From: Culex pipiens pallens
Taxonomy: Eukaryota; Arthropoda; Insecta; Diptera; Culicidae
Direction: 5' to 3'
Assembly (NCBI RefSeq): GCF_016801865.2
Contig: NC_068938.1
Coordinates: forward strand, 213,773,611 to 213,837,610
Length of the DNA stretch: 64,000 nucleotides
In this document: in pieces, positions 10,840 through 23,643 of the stretch
Position numbering within the stretch: the stretch's first letter is position 1
How the letters are laid out: every line of letters begins with the position of its first letter
Position numbers and translations under genes: made by a program
Notes under the pieces: generated by a model
The model's database searches: none
What the model was told of the DNA's origin: nothing
Seen by the model: only the letters and a program-made list of their open reading frames with translations

Positions 10840-13800
10840 ATTTTCATGAATGAATTACAAAACAAATCTTTAATGGAGTAACCACCCTGCACCCTGAATC
10901 AATGCACTACGCATCGGCGTCATCGTCCGCTTTCGTAGAGCAGTCCGTAGAAACTGCGTAAAAAGAAGAAAACACTGAGAATCACTGAACTCCGGGCAGG
11001 GCAAGGACTCTCGCAGCGTTAGGATAAGCGTTTCCATTAAATTACGCATAATTTAAATTCTATCTTTCTTTCTGTGAGCCCGGGATGGGACCGACTTTGG
11101 GCGAGCTTCAGTATTTGTTCGTCATATGCGACAAACTTTCTGCGTCTTGAAGTTTTTCTCGTGAATAAAATTTCATTTCGTTTCGGGGCTGAATCCTGCC
11201 GATAATAAAAACTGCGCATTCTCATTAATGCCCTGCTTCAGGTTTATTGTTATCGCTCTTTTTTTGGGAGTCCCAACTGGCAGTTTTTTTTGCGCGTTCT
11301 TTCAAAATGTACGCAATATAGGTGCGAATTGAATTCCTCGGATTCCTTCCGCCTCCTGCCACGTGTTATATGCGCGCTCCACCCACCCCCCAGGATGAGT
11401 CACTCCTGGTCCAATTTTATGATCTGCTGGGGGGTGGTGGTGGGTGGCAGCTCAAGATAAAAGAATTTTAATATGTTTTACAGCTTTTTCTCCGCACGCT
11501 TTCACGGAGCCAGGAATTATTCGTGTTTTTATTGCAGTTTGAGGATGTGGTTGGTGCCCGTGTGTTGGATGGGAAAAGTTTTGGTTATTGGTTAAGGTTT
11601 AACCTTCCTTCCTTCCCACTGCTGGCTGCTGGTCGGTTGGTCTCTCAATGGACCAAATTCCACCGCGAGCTCCAAATGGCGGCTGTTGGAGGAAATTTAT
11701 GAGGCGTTTCCTTGGACGCACATACACGTCTGTACACATGGCGTGAAAAGGACATTGTGTGGTCGAGGTGTTTGTTTAGGAAGTAATTTATGGCCAGCTT
11801 ATTCATATTTGGAGGAAAGCCGGGAATTTCATACTTAGTGGGAAACTGTTTCGGAACGAAATTGAACAAGAAATTAATTGGATGATTTCAGACATTTTTC
11901 AAATATTTGCATGTTTTCAATACAGACATAAATTCAAATGGAATGCATATTAAACAAACAAATTTTATTTTAAATCTTTTGCCAAGCTAGTTTAAATTTA
12001 AATAAGAAAATATTCTAAAAACAAATCATGGACATCTCTCAAGAATGCCAGCACAAACTTTCTAAATCAGTTAGTCTTTAGCTCGATCCTCGTGAAGAAC
12101 TCCAGTAAAAAAGAAGTTTTTTTTGTAGAGCCTTAATACCACACAGAAGTCTAATAGAGACTTCCACTGTTTCCAATAACCTCATTTTATCGCCGAAACC
12201 AGCTGATTGACCGCGTTCTGCCACGGCCGCCGATTCCCGTTGATTGGCCCGACAAAACCGGGGTGAGATAGAAATGGAAGAGCAAAAAGCAACTTCACCT
12301 GGTTTTACACTCTGGCCAAAGCTAACACATGATAGATCTAATCTTCCAATTAATCTGCATGTGTACATCTCAACTCTCAAATGTACACACTCCTGAGAAA
12401 AAAAAAGCGAAATTTGGCCCAAGTCTGGAATCGTGGCTTGTCTCGTCGATTGGTTCCGCAGCTGGATCCCAGCAAAGCTCCGTAATCTATAGGGTAGTTT
12501 TGAGTTGTATTCAACGTAGATCTGATACAAGTGTATCAACGGTTCAAAGTCCAACAATTGGCGCTTTACCCTACAGCAGTCTGCACTCTCAGCATGTTTG
12601 TACACACACAATTCGGACCAATCTAACAGTTTCCATCATCATTCCGAGCAAATAATTCCCCCATCAAAAAAGCCTCAACAGAAAAAAAACCTGAATGAGA
12701 TCGAAGACTCCAACCCGCGATGCGAAATCGGACACAAAAAATCCATGTAAACCTGGCACGCTGATACAACTGTTACAGTTCCGACCAGCGAGTTTCACCG
12801 CGAGATCCCCACGTGGGGATCGCGTGGCTTCCAATTAGTCGCTGATGGTCGCCGGAACCATCCCGGCGGAACCACCTCTCTAACTGTCACAGATAGTTGG
12901 CACGCGTTGTTAAGCTATCGCACGTGGGGACGGGTCTTCAATCTCCCAAAACAACACTCAGACTCAGGGGAAGGTGTGTGTGTAGCGGCAACTAATTAAA
13001 GTCCGGACAGGTGCCGGCACCTCGCGGAGGGGGCCACACTTGGCTGGGTGAGGAGAAATGGGAACGCGAACGAACCGTTTCTGATGGCTGCAAACAGGTG
13101 AACTCTCGGATCTAATCCAGGGTAGTTCTCTGGAAAGGTGGAAAAATCTCTGGTAAAACAAAAAAAAGTTGATAAAATCTCTTCAACTACCGATTTTCCA
13201 GAGAATCCCAATCCGATAATTCTCCAGACAACTTGTTCAAATTACCAGCTCGTACGGGCGAGGGTTACCACCTTTACACTTGAACCGTTTAAGAAAAGGT
13301 AGAAAACCCCAGAAGCAAACGCGCGTACACATAGCTATAGCTTGCGATTGCGAGTCCGGAGCCCAAAGGAGGGCCGCTAACTTTCTTAATTATGATTATT
13401 AGCCTTCCGTAAGCGCGCGCGAGCCAAGAAGATGAACGGCCGGACGCACGCAAGCCTAGACTCGATAGTTCTTGACTGGAGGGGCTCTCGTTGGGTTTTT
13501 GCGTTGATGATGGTCAAACAGGGTTTGCAGACTTGTGGGGGGACGACGCGTGCCCAACGTGTAACTAACCTTTTGTTTTAGGTTTGTAATAAATTCCAAG
13601 CTGACCAGCCGTTGAAGTTCTTAAATTTATTGTTTCAAGTTTGGAGATGGGCACTGTTCAATAGTTGAATCAATTTAAAAGCAGGATTTCCTAAGATTTT
13701 GGTCGGAATTTTGTTGAAGGTCCGGAAGTTTCATAATTGGGTGATTCTTTAAGGAAACACCATCGCAAAACTATCCATTTAAGGGAGTTGTTCAAACACA

Positions 13801-14150
13801 AGGTAAAGATATTGATCTGGAAACCCTTTCTAAAATTATTTGTGTAGCAAGATTAATGTTTGCATAGATTTTGATTGTGAGAAACTGGCAATCGTACATG
13901 ATAGAAAAATTTAAACAGTTAATCCTTAAGTGTTTTTTCATCCCCCTTTGACTATTTTTAGAATTTCATATCCCTCCTCCACCGTTCATTTGTAAAAATA
14001 TAATAGTTTGATTCAACAATGATTGATTTTCAATTTCTTTTAAATGTATTTATGTGTATATCTAGTATTTCCAGAAGAAAGTACAAAGATTTATGTAAAT
14101 CCTGCTCGGTGAGAGCAATTTAGATTTCCGCGAAATCCTCAAAAATGGCC
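10840..14150. other. unique intergenic DNA, possible regulatory region
   Basis: This 3.3-kb stretch is less AT-rich and carries few recognisable repeats, especially 10,900-13,600. A 177-codon minus-strand open frame at 12078-12611 has no domain and an implausible composition for the neighbouring gene families, so I do not call it. A CACGTG palindrome at 12804 and a related site near 12919 are the only sequence-level hints of regulation. Confidence 0.4.
12804..12821. promoter_or_regulatory. perfect 18-bp palindrome with E-box core
   Basis: The sequence GATCCCCACGTGGGGATC is a perfect palindrome centred on CACGTG. A second CACGTGGGGA occurs about 100 bp downstream (near 12920). CACGTG is the core site of bHLH factors. 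Regulatory function is inference from motif and spacing only. Confidence 0.3.
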
Positions 14151-14159
14151 CTTAACCAC

Positions 14160-14870
14160 GCTGTAAATTAAATTAGTCTGTTATAAATATATTTCTTTTA
14201 ATTATTTTTTCTAATGGCATGACAAGAAAAGCTCAAAAAATTTCTTCGAAGTGTAAAAATTAAGGTAATTTTAGAATGTTTTAGAATGTAAAATCGGAAC
14301 TACAGTCCAAATAGGTACAGAATGTAAAATCGAATTTGCAATCAAAAAGTACTCTAGTGAAATTTTGATACAGTGCACCGTTTTCAAGTTGAAGCCATTT
14401 TTAGGTAACTTTTCTGAAAACAGTCGTAGTTATTCATTTTTTTAAATTAGTGCCCATGTTTGCCCACTCTTGAATTATTTTTTTTGAAAAGCTGAGAAAA
14501 TTCTCTATATTTATCTTTTTTGAACTTTGTTGATACGAAGGAAAATTGATGTTTTCTAAGTCTCACCCAAACAAATTTTCCGATCATTTCGAAAACAATA
14601 TTTTTAAAAATTTTAAATCAGGAATAACATTGCAAAAGGACGTAATATTAAATGTTTGGTTTACGGTAATATAATACCCTTTTTTAAATATATAAAATCA
14701 AATAGAAAATATTTAAAGCGCAAGGCATTTTGCGAATCTGTAAACTTAAATATTAACAATTTCCCCTAATATATGCCGAATACAAATTTTAATGCTGCAG
14801 ACTGCTCAGCCTAAAATCGTAATATTTATCGATGGAGCAGTGATGAATTTCAATTTTCATGTAACAATTA
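14160..14870. repeat. internal copy of the hAT-like element at 32516-34051
   Basis: The stretch 14180-14340 (TTATAAATATATTTCTTTTA, then GACAAGAAAAGCTCA) matches 32830-32940. The stretch 14690-14830 (AATATTTAAAGCGCAAGGCA, then ATATGCCGAATA) matches 33755-33860. The CCCGGG-rich termini of the 32.5-kb element are absent here, so the copy is decayed or truncated. Confidence 0.65.
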
Positions 14871-14879
14871 CAAAATCTC

Positions 14880-17800
14880 TCCGACAGACTTTAACTAGTT
14901 CACATCTAAAGATTTGAATCATTAAAAAAATTATGCAAAATATACCTTTATATTAAGTTAAAATCGTATTAAGTCTGAAAAATAAAGTATCAACAAAAAT
15001 TATTGCCTGACATCAAATAAATATTGTATAAGCTGCTCAATAAATATGCAATAAAATATGTTAAACTATCAAGCAATTTTATTCTTGAACAAAAATGGAA
15101 ACAAATTTAAAAAAACTGATTCTGTTGGGAAGAATGCAAATACTTACAGTTTTATTTGACGAAAAACTGATTTTTTTTTCAGTCAATATAAATCAATTAG
15201 ATAGTTCAATCTTCTTGAAAATGATACAGTTAAAATGTATGCAAAACTCTCGATTTGTTCCATACGTAGATATGTTTTGCGAAGGCATTAAATTTCTATT
15301 CCTTCCCCATTCCCTTCAAAGATTGGCCAAATCCTCACTTCAGGGGGGGGGGGGGGGGAGGAAGAATTTCTGACTGATTTCAAAAAACGTCATTCAAAAT
15401 GCAATACTAAGATATATTGAAAAAAAAATTGCAAAACAACTTAACTGCTGCAAAAAACATTTCCAACAATTTTTATCATTTAAATGTTGATTTCATGGTT
15501 TGTAAATTTATTTGTTCTTATTTTTATTTTATGTTTTGCAGCAAAAACGTATTTTTACTGAAGGATTTTTTCAAAATCAATTTTGAGAAAGTGTCGTATA
15601 CTTTACGTTTATAAAAAAGTATGTTGTTATCATTTAAAAAAAACTTCTTGAAGTAAAAGCACTCGATTATAAATATTAACTGTGATTGTTAATTAAATTT
15701 CAAAAATGTTTACCTTAAATGAGACAAAATTGAAAACGTTTGTATCAAGATGAAATAAACTCATTGTTTTTAATATCATAATGATGAATTTCGCCTTTCT
15801 TTCATATTTCATCCGCAAATCACAGCTTATCATTTTGATAAGCCAAGTGCTTCAGCAACCAAAAATCAGCTCCTATCCGCCGTAGAGCTTCACCATTAAG
15901 CCCCACATAATTCCTACCCTACAATTACACTTACCTCTAATCCAATCGGCTAAGCTGTTGAATGCTATGTTGGCTATAGAGAACCCTTTCCCCTAGCTCG
16001 CTCCTTCTGATTCTTAGACCGCCGCCGATATTCCAGCAATGTTTCCGCCTCAACACGGTTGCCCGGAAGATTCAATTCGAACCTGGCTATTGATCCGTGT
16101 TCCTCTTCCTCGTTTTGTTTCACAACCGAAAATCTCAGCCGAAAATTTGAATGTAATTATCCTCGAAGCCTCGCTCTCTTGAAAACTCTCTGGGTAATTA
16201 AAGCGTTGAATATTGCATCCGACTTTTTTTTTGTTTCAACTTTTGGAGTTTTTCTGTTGGTTTCTTTTACTTTTTGTTTTTTTTTCGAGACTGGAAGTCG
16301 AGAAAAACTTCCTCCGAGCGCGCACACTTCAATTAACGGAAACTTGCCGCTTTCAACTGTGGGCTTTTTTTCGGTAACGCAATAAAAATCATATAAATAT
16401 GTATCACTCGGAGTCGTCCGAAAATTGCTGCTTCTCTTGTTTTAATTTGCAGCTTTTTATCATTTATCATTCATTGCTCTATTGCTTTCCTATATTTCAC
16501 CTCGACGGACTTTTTCCTTTCTGCTTTTTTGCTGTTTGCTTCTTTTATCTTGTTCGATTCGATTGCTCACTGAATTGCTTTCTTATGTTTTATTTTTTCT
16601 TTCTATCTTTCTCTCAATGTGTGTGTTGATTTCACGTTTTATTGCGCTGTTGCAACACACCGTTTGTTGTTTTTGTTTTTTTTCTGCCTTCTGCCGTCAC
16701 TGTCCGCTTCCAACAACAACAAACGCTAGAAAAAAACAACAAATATTTTACGCGTTCATCAACAACATTAACACATTTACAATTTCTTCACGCTTCTTCT
16801 TCTTCGCGCTTCTTGGAAAAACTCAATTTTTCCCAAACGGCGTCGCGACGTCGACGTCTTCTTGCTTTTCACTCGCCGGGCGCGCAATTTTCACGTCGTT
16901 CCACGCTGACCGACTGATAGGCTATTTTTAAACACACAGAAAAAAAATCGGAGCAAAGCAGGCGCGGAGCAAAAACAAGTTGTGTCACGTTGTCACAAAA
17001 CGAACAAAACACACGCCACCGCTGCTGGTTGTGAGTGTGTTTGTGTAATGGTGTCTTTTCCCCCTTTTTGCTTCCGGTTTTCCGCTTGGCAGAGTACAAT
17101 AGGTTTGATTTTTGTCTCTCCCTCTTGTTCCAACAAATCGAAACCTAACCTTTGTGATTATCGTGGCGATAATTCTCGGAAAAATCACAACGCGAAATTT
17201 TCCCTTCTAACACACACCTGTGCACAACACAATGGTCAAAACACAACTGCGAATGCGAAATGAGCTCCAAATCGAACACTTCCGAAGCCAAACAACGATC
17301 CACTTTTCTCTCGCGCTCTCTTCTCACTCTCTCACTCCAGCGTGCGCCCACTCACACACAAGCTCATCCAAGTTGGCGGCGGGACGCCATTCGTTTCTAT
17401 TGTGCAAATCGGAAAAACGCATCATCCCTCCCACTTCCGCGCCGCCTACTAGCCCACCCGGCAAAATTGTGGCTGTGTGTGTTCGTGGAAAATCTGCGTG
17501 CGTATTTGTGGGAACGCAACGCATTCCGGGCGGGAGCTGGAGAGTAGCACGCAAAACGAGTGGTATGTTGTGAACACATTACTGTATATTTTCCGCCGAC
17601 CGCCGAGCAACGATTTAATTATGGGTGATTTACTGTTTTTGCAAGGTTTTGGAATCGTGGGGGTGGAGGAAAAGTGTTGCATTTGGGCATGCGGAAACTT
17701 GCCATTTTTTGTAAAATCTGCATCCTTCTTTAATAAAAGCTACATTTTTCATACTACATTTAACGTATTCAATTACATCAAAGAATCTATCAAAATAATC

Positions 17801-17935
17801 TGCATTTTTTTTGCAAATTTTGTAGGCCTTATTTGAAATAAAATGTATACTCTATTATGCCATTTAAATTATAAAATCATTGTTGCAAACACTACTTCAT
17901 TTACTCTGCTGATCTGGAAAATGTTGGGCGAGCTT
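14880..17935. other. intergenic DNA: AT-rich, then unique GC-richer block
   Basis: 14,880-15,780 is AT-rich and contains a G homopolymer at about 15343-15358. 15,780-17,700 is unique and less AT-rich, with CT-rich and CA-rich tracts and many open frames but no coherent exon. It could include untranslated or regulatory DNA of a gene whose coding part lies elsewhere; nothing decides this. Confidence 0.4.
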
Positions 17936-17939
17936 AATT

Positions 17940-18170
17940 TAGGGGAACAGCATCTAATTCCAGCGTGCCTCTAATGTTGGCAGGTCAGAACTTTGACATT
18001 CCATCAAAGCTAATCAAAAGCGTTTTCAACTGAAATCGGGTGATAAATAGCTCAATGAGAAGTGAGCTAGCAAGTTTCTATCAAAAGTTTAGCAAAATTA
18101 GTTGTTTAAATAGTTTAATCAGCAAATTGGATGGAGTTAGGAGCGAGTGCTTAACTAATTTCCCCTATTA
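17940..18170. repeat. R3-type MITE with AGGGGAA termini
   Basis: It begins TTAGGGGAACAG and ends TTTCCCCTATTA, short inverted termini. The interior CAAAAGCGTTTTCAACTGAA, then GGATGGAGTTAGGAGCGAGT, is shared with 8490-8735, and the layout resembles 30034-30275. Non-autonomous; no reading frame. Confidence 0.6.
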
Positions 18171-18559
18171 GTCTGCTTTTCACTCTCAAATTTAAAACGT
18201 GCAATTTTTTTAGAAGTCAACTTTGACCGTATTTCAAACTAATATCCTTAACTTTTGAGGTAATAACAAGTATTCAGTATTTTTGTTCCATTTCCCAGAC
18301 TGTGATTTGTCAAATTTTATTATGACTTTTAAGCTAATAGGCTATGTTTATGTATAAAATGTCAATGTCAATGTTGACAATTGAAACTTTTGCGATATTT
18401 TCTGATCTCTTCAATGATTTTTTTTTTAATTTTTGGGATCAGGCGGGATCAGGTCATTTTTTGAAAAGGTTTAAAATAAATAATTTCCCTCATTTCATAT
18501 TTCAGACCAAATTATACAATACCAAAATATACAATATACAATACAATACAAATGTTATC

Positions 18560-18910
18560 ATTGAAAAGATCAGAAAATTTCGCAAAAAAAACATTTTTTT
18601 ACATTGAAACTCGGACCAATAGTTTCCGTGATATCCTCAGTTGAGATTTATAGGCTTATTAGGTGAAACTTAAAGAAATTGCTAATTGCCCGATTTTCAA
18701 AGTTCCAGTGTGAAAAAATAGTGGCGTTTTCTATCAAGAGTTATTTTCAAGCTAAAACAAAAATATTTATAACTAAAAGTAGCTCTAACTTGAAAACGGT
18801 ACATTTTATCAAAAAAATGTAAAGTACTTTTCGATCGCAAATTTGACTTAGCTTTAGAAAAATATTTTAAATTTAATTTGTCCAGATTTTCGATATTTTT
18901 CAAAAAGATT
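18560..18910 (+). repeat. dispersed repeat family R5, copy 1
   Basis: The stretch GAAAACGGTACATTTTATCA, then TCCAGATTTTCGATA, and the preceding TGATATCCTCAGTTGA with GGCTTATTAGGT, recur at 21580-22250. Related fragments are at 14370 (reverse) and 48510. Very AT-rich, non-coding. Confidence 0.55.
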
Positions 18911-18951
18911 TTGCACTATCACGCACTGTGGCTCAATGTTTTTTAGTCCCA

Positions 18952-19391
18952 TATACTGCCGTTCTACGCATAATTGTCCCATGTCATTTTTTGTCGATTC
19001 TGACCTTTTGTCATTTTTAGGTTTAGTTTGACGTTTACTTTTCGAAAAACACATAAAATCTAGTACTTTGTTCGTAAACTCAGTGAAAACAACACCAAGT
19101 CTGTTTGTCCCATCGTTGTACTTCTACGCATAATTGTCCCACCAAGTATTTTCTATCACGAAATTATCAGTTTTACGAAGTATTGTGTCTTGTTTACCTG
19201 TTGTGTAGCAAGAGGATTACAAATAAGAGTGATAAACTGCTAACTGGGATGATTAGGGACATATAGGGTGAATAGGGACCCACGGGACAATTATGCGTAG
19301 AAACACAAAAAACGGTCGAAAAATTTCAATCGCGTTTTTCTCAGTTGCACATTTTTGAACATGGGACAATTATGCGTAGAACGGCAGTATA
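18952..19391. mobile_element. MITE with perfect 33-bp inverted ends and four internal motif copies
   Basis: The left end starts TATACTGCCGTTCTACGCAT and its exact 33-bp reverse complement closes the element. The motif CTACGCATAATTGTCCCA occurs at the left end and at about 19124 in direct orientation, and as its reverse complement at about 19282 and at the right end. Perfect termini suggest relatively recent mobility. A TA or TATA flank fits a Tc1/mariner-type element. No transposase is present. Confidence 0.85.
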
Positions 19392-19609
19392 CACAACCAA
19401 AATTTCGAAAATTGCAAAGGAAAAAACGAGAAAATCCCTTCTATAGTTACAGAACTTCATATTTTTAGGTACCCATTTTGTATGAGCAGCACCCAAAATC
19501 AAAAAAAAAAAATGCTTGCAATCATCATTTCAAAAATCTTTGTAGTGATATTTCGATACGTACAGTATTTTTTTTTATTCAAGCAAAGATCTTATTAAAC
19601 TAAGCAATA

Positions 19610-19920
19610 CAGTCGCTGTCGTTGTCTTAGTTTTGATTGTTGAGCTTTAGTATGACCCCGAATTTCCTCTAAAGTGATTAAGATTTTTTAAATCCAAGTT
19701 GGCGGTGATGAAATATTGAAAAATGCATTTATTAATTGTATAGGCAATCAACCATTCAAATTTGACTAAAATGGGGTCGCAGAACTCGAATTTGATGTTA
19801 AAAACAAGAAAATAAAAAAAATATAAGAAAAAACATTTTTTGTTCCTAATTTGATTATCCAAAGTCTTATACAAACCTTTGGATAATCGAACTTCGGATA
19901 ATCGAGTCTGGACTGTAGTA
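19610..19920 (+). repeat. dispersed element family R2, right-terminus copy
   Basis: The body (GAGCTTTAGTATGACCCC, AAATCCAAGTTGGCGG, AGGCAATCAACCATTCAAAT) matches 8265-8430. It ends with CTTCGGATAATCGAGTCTGG then ACTGTAGT, the inverse of the start at 8153. Together the two copies define the family ends. Confidence 0.7.
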
Positions 19921-20039
19921 AAAAAATATAATCAAACTCTGAAATATTGAAATGATTTAAATAAACAAATAATCAGTAGGCTGATGCAAATATTATTTTA
20001 AAGTTTTGGTTCTTAGCCCTGGTCGGGGTCGAGGAAATA

Positions 20040-20130
20040 AAAAAAAATTGAAATAACAAGCCATAGTCTTAACATTTGAATAAAAAAAGTGTTTTAAAAT
20101 GCAAAATGCATTGACATGACAATAACTTTT
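20040..20130 (+). repeat. R1 fragment
   Basis: It carries ATAACAAGCCATAGTCTTAA then GTGTTTTAAAATGC, the end of R1 opposite to the GCGTTTAAA side, as in 42410-42470 (reverse) and 38240-38275. Confidence 0.5.
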
Positions 20131-21230
20131 AAAAATATTTGTGGCATCCTCAGCATTGTTCTGCAATGAACTCCAATTTAAAAATCACTTCAACGTGTCT
20201 TCATCAATATCTTTCCTTCAATTCATCGCGCTCGAGCATTGTTTTCATTTCATTCTTGTTCGCTGAATGGATCCGTTCGAAGCCTACTACGCTTCGACGC
20301 GATGTGTCAGTCCAATCCAAGCCAATGCTCCTCACATGTTTCATGATAGCATAAACTCCAGTGCCAGCCCAGTAAGGCACGACTACTGTACACATCAAAA
20401 CGCACAGCAAATCGCATGATGTGTGTGCTCGATTCTTTGTGTTGTTGCTTGCCGTTCATGTCCCTCTCTCCACTCTCATTTAATTGCACACCAGTTCGCG
20501 AATACAGACAGTACAGACTGGGTTAGGGAAGCCATTCAGGCGTCCCACCGATGAACAAATTACTTTGCAACATAAAAATCATACTCAGATTTAAATAACT
20601 TAAAAATTATAAAATTACTAATTAAATAGAGATATGAAACCCTAATAATTTTAAAATACAATGAAATATTTTTAAAAGTATTTCCTAGAAAATAACTTTA
20701 AATTTTCAAAAGTGTAAACTCATGTAACATTGAAACTTAAATGCATAATTGGTACACCGTGATTACACGCAATTTCGATTCCCCCAGTACAGTTCTGTGA
20801 CTTATGAGTCTCTCACTCTCCCAAAAATCGGTAACCCAAATGTATATGTGTGGAGTACATTTGAGCAATCACTGACTTCGCGTGCTCTACCAACATTGAT
20901 ACAAGTTGCGTGTGTTGGTGAGTTGAATTTTCCGGCGTTTTCTCTCTCTCGCGATTCTCTCAGCTCAGTTTTCCTTTGTTGTAGCTTTTCCTGTGTGTTG
21001 TACATGTATTCAGCTCCGATTGTGGCTTATTATTTTGCGCTTTACAATTTGTAGACCTTTGCGAGTGTGTTTGTTTGAGGGTAAGTGTGACAATGTTTGC
21101 TCTTTGCGCTCTTTCCCGCGTTGCACTCGTTTCGTATGGTGTATGGTTTTATTTATAAACATTTTCCAAACAAGAACGCCCGCGAAAAAAAAACGAAGAA
21201 ACATCTTGTAGGCCGACTGTGCGACTATGT
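20131..21230. other. unique intergenic DNA, no gene recognised
   Basis: Less AT-rich than its surroundings and without obvious repeats, with CT-rich tracts near 20945. Open frames of up to about 100 codons on both strands lack splice or domain support. Confidence 0.4.
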
Positions 21231-21579
21231 TTCAGATGACTGATGAACTTTTGCGAGATGGGCTGGTTTTTTATAAATTTTTAGACTTTTTTACCAAGTG
21301 AGCAATTCTCTGAGACTCTATGACCAAAGAAGGCATCATTAGCTCGATACAAGTTTTCGATTTGAATAAATATCGAGTTTTGAATAATATCATTATTGGA
21401 TATGTTATACAAGACCAAAAAGGCCATTTAGCGATTTAGCAAAAGTAGTTCAAAATTAATTTGGTAGTGCTGCCAATTTTTAACATTTTAACATCAACAT
21501 TTGAAAATTTGTCCATCATAAGTGTTTTCAGCCTTTTCAAAACGTTACTTTTCATTTCAAAAACGAAACGAAAAGTGCA

Positions 21580-22250
21580 CAAAATTTCACAAAAGTTTAA
21601 TTTTTTTTATGACTAGAAAACGGTGCACTTTATCAAAAAATTGTGAAGCTAATTTTGATGCCGAATTTGCAAACTTAATTTTTTATCTCAAAATGATTAA
21701 ATTTTTCTTTAATTTGGAAAATAAATATAGTAACCATCTTTATTTAAACTTTTTAACAATTCAGCATGATTTTAAAATTTTGAAATTACTTTTATCAAAA
21801 AGATTACAAAATTTCACAAAAGTTCCAATCTGTAATATTGAAATCGGATCAATATAATTTGAGATATCATCAGTTGAAAATTACAGGCTAATTAGGTTGC
21901 ACTTAGAGAAATTCATTGTCATCGATTCGAATTCTTTGTGATTCTTTGTATCTCAGAAACTTATTACCAATTTTCAAATTTCCAGCGAACAAATTATATA
22001 AACTCAGCACAGCTTTTCAAAAATATTTATTTCGCAAATACTTTTCATTCAAGAAGAATTTTATTAATGCAATAAAACGGAAAAATGAATCGATAATTAA
22101 TATTCAAAAGTTGCAAAGACATGAGAACGGTACATTTTATCAAAAAAAAAAAAAAATCGATTACGGTTTTGAATAATTTTTTTGTCTGGATTTTCGATAC
22201 TTTTAAAAAATCTAAATTTGCATTTTTTGATGTAAAATGACTCCTTTTGA
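21580..22250 (+). repeat. dispersed repeat family R5, copies 2 and 3
   Basis: GAAAACGGTGCACTTTATCA near 21617 and GAGAACGGTACATTTTATCA near 22123 are two instances of the R5 core. Between them lies the GATATCATCAGTTGA and GGCTAATTAGGTTGCACTTA block also seen near 18635-18670. Short open frames here are AT-rich noise. Confidence 0.5.
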
Positions 22251-22479
22251 CACAGGGAATGCATGGAAAAAGTTTTATCCAAATAAAACAAAATAAAATT
22301 GAAAAATCGCGAAAAAAATTACTAAATTGTAGAGAACTTGCTAATTTATGAAATGATATAATTTTTAAATGAAAAATGTTATTTTATATGAAAAAAATAC
22401 CCTTCTGGGTTAATGTAGATTCGAAAAGAACATCAAATTGTTCTTTTAGATTCGAAAAGAACATAAAAATTAAAATTGC

Positions 22480-22760
22480 AAAAAGTGTTTTAAAATGCAT
22501 TTTACGCCTGCTCAGATGCTTTGCAATCTTTAGTTTTCAAAATATCTAAGTATTGGCGAAATTTTCTTTTTGCCGAAAAAAAAAAAACTTTTTGCGGTAC
22601 TGTACAACGGAATTTTACAAAAAAATTAAAAATTGATCGATTTCAAACATGCTAAATATGATTTTCAACGATGCCAAATGCATTTTAAATTGTTTTCAGT
22701 TGATAAGACTTCTATTTCCATTAAAACTTTAAAGTATTTTGAAAAAATATTGAAACCTGT
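22480..22760 (+). repeat. R1 copy without insertion (empty site)
   Basis: Read in reverse, this copy aligns with 41760-42470 but lacks the 449-bp palindrome-array insert there. The junction here is GATCGATTTCAAACATGC, uninterrupted. It therefore serves as the reference empty site for that element. Confidence 0.75.
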
Positions 22761-22764
22761 TTCA

Positions 22765-23560
22765 AACAACCTATGTTGGGCCTTTTGAAACGTAAAGAGC
22801 TCATTTTAAAATTCGACAAAAATATTGAAAAAGATTTGCAATAGCCACTGATTCGAAAATTAGTGCTACGCTTTAAAATACTTTGCAAAATACAAAAAAA
22901 AACAAACAAAACCTCTGTAGAAAGCTTATTGCAGATCTAGATCTGAATGAATAAAACACAAATCGTAATATGCCGTACAACAATTCTTTTAATTATGACA
23001 GCTTAGGCGGTTGCAAAAATTGTTCAAAGTTTATGTAAATTAAAATTGAGCTCTTCTAGTCGTATTTTATGTTGCAATCTTTTTCAAAGAAATATAATTT
23101 TATGATTGAAATTCAATAGGTAACAAGTTTATTTTTGAATACAACACCGAGAGATTGTCTGTTTTAATTTATCAACATTTATATTTTTAGAATAAAATAA
23201 CTGGAATTTTGTTCAATTTTGCTTGTTCTGTTCTGAGCAAAATGTTTGACCTGTCGGGAATTGTAGAAGGAATGTCTTGCAAAAATCCATAATCCAATCC
23301 TGTCCATCCATCCAATTTATTTATTTTTTTGGATAAATAGTTGCCATTCTTCAAAGAATCATAGTACGGCATGATTCGATATGTTTCTAAAAAATTCTTT
23401 CAACAGAAACCTGTTTTTATATGTTTTCGAAGCATTTTGGAGTGTCGCACTAATTTTCGATACAGTCCTTACACTCAACCAGTGGGAAATTTGGTACAGA
23501 CATAGGATTTTGGATGTGATTATCTAAAGCAAACATCAAACCATGAAATTAAAAAATATA
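22765..23560. other. AT-rich intergenic DNA, nothing recognised
   Basis: No repeat with a clear partner and no gene recognised up to the 3' end of gene A. Confidence 0.4.
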
Positions 23561-23564
23561 TATT

Positions 23565-23570
23565 TTTAAT
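23565..23570 (-). terminator. ATTAAA polyadenylation signal of gene A
   Basis: On the minus strand ATTAAA occurs about 74 nt after the gene A stop codon. It is the commonest variant of AATAAA. No canonical AATAAA is closer. Confidence 0.4.
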
Positions 23571-23643
23571 AAATATAAAACTCACAATCCATAATGGTAA
23601 CCTCTTCAAAAAAAATCAGTCTTCTTCTCCCCTCCCCAACTTC

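Noticed and set aside
12078..12611. 177-codon minus-strand open frame
   Set aside because: No domain, no signal peptide, no splice context, and a strongly open competing frame on the other strand; composition does not resemble the confirmed genes.
16059..17836. Many open frames of 60-150 codons on both strands
   Set aside because: They mutually overlap in different frames, lack consistent splice phases and show low-complexity composition.
20749..21054. 101-codon plus-strand open frame, possible 5' exon
   Set aside because: A TTGGTGAGTTG donor-like site is present, but no downstream exon in phase and no domain were found.
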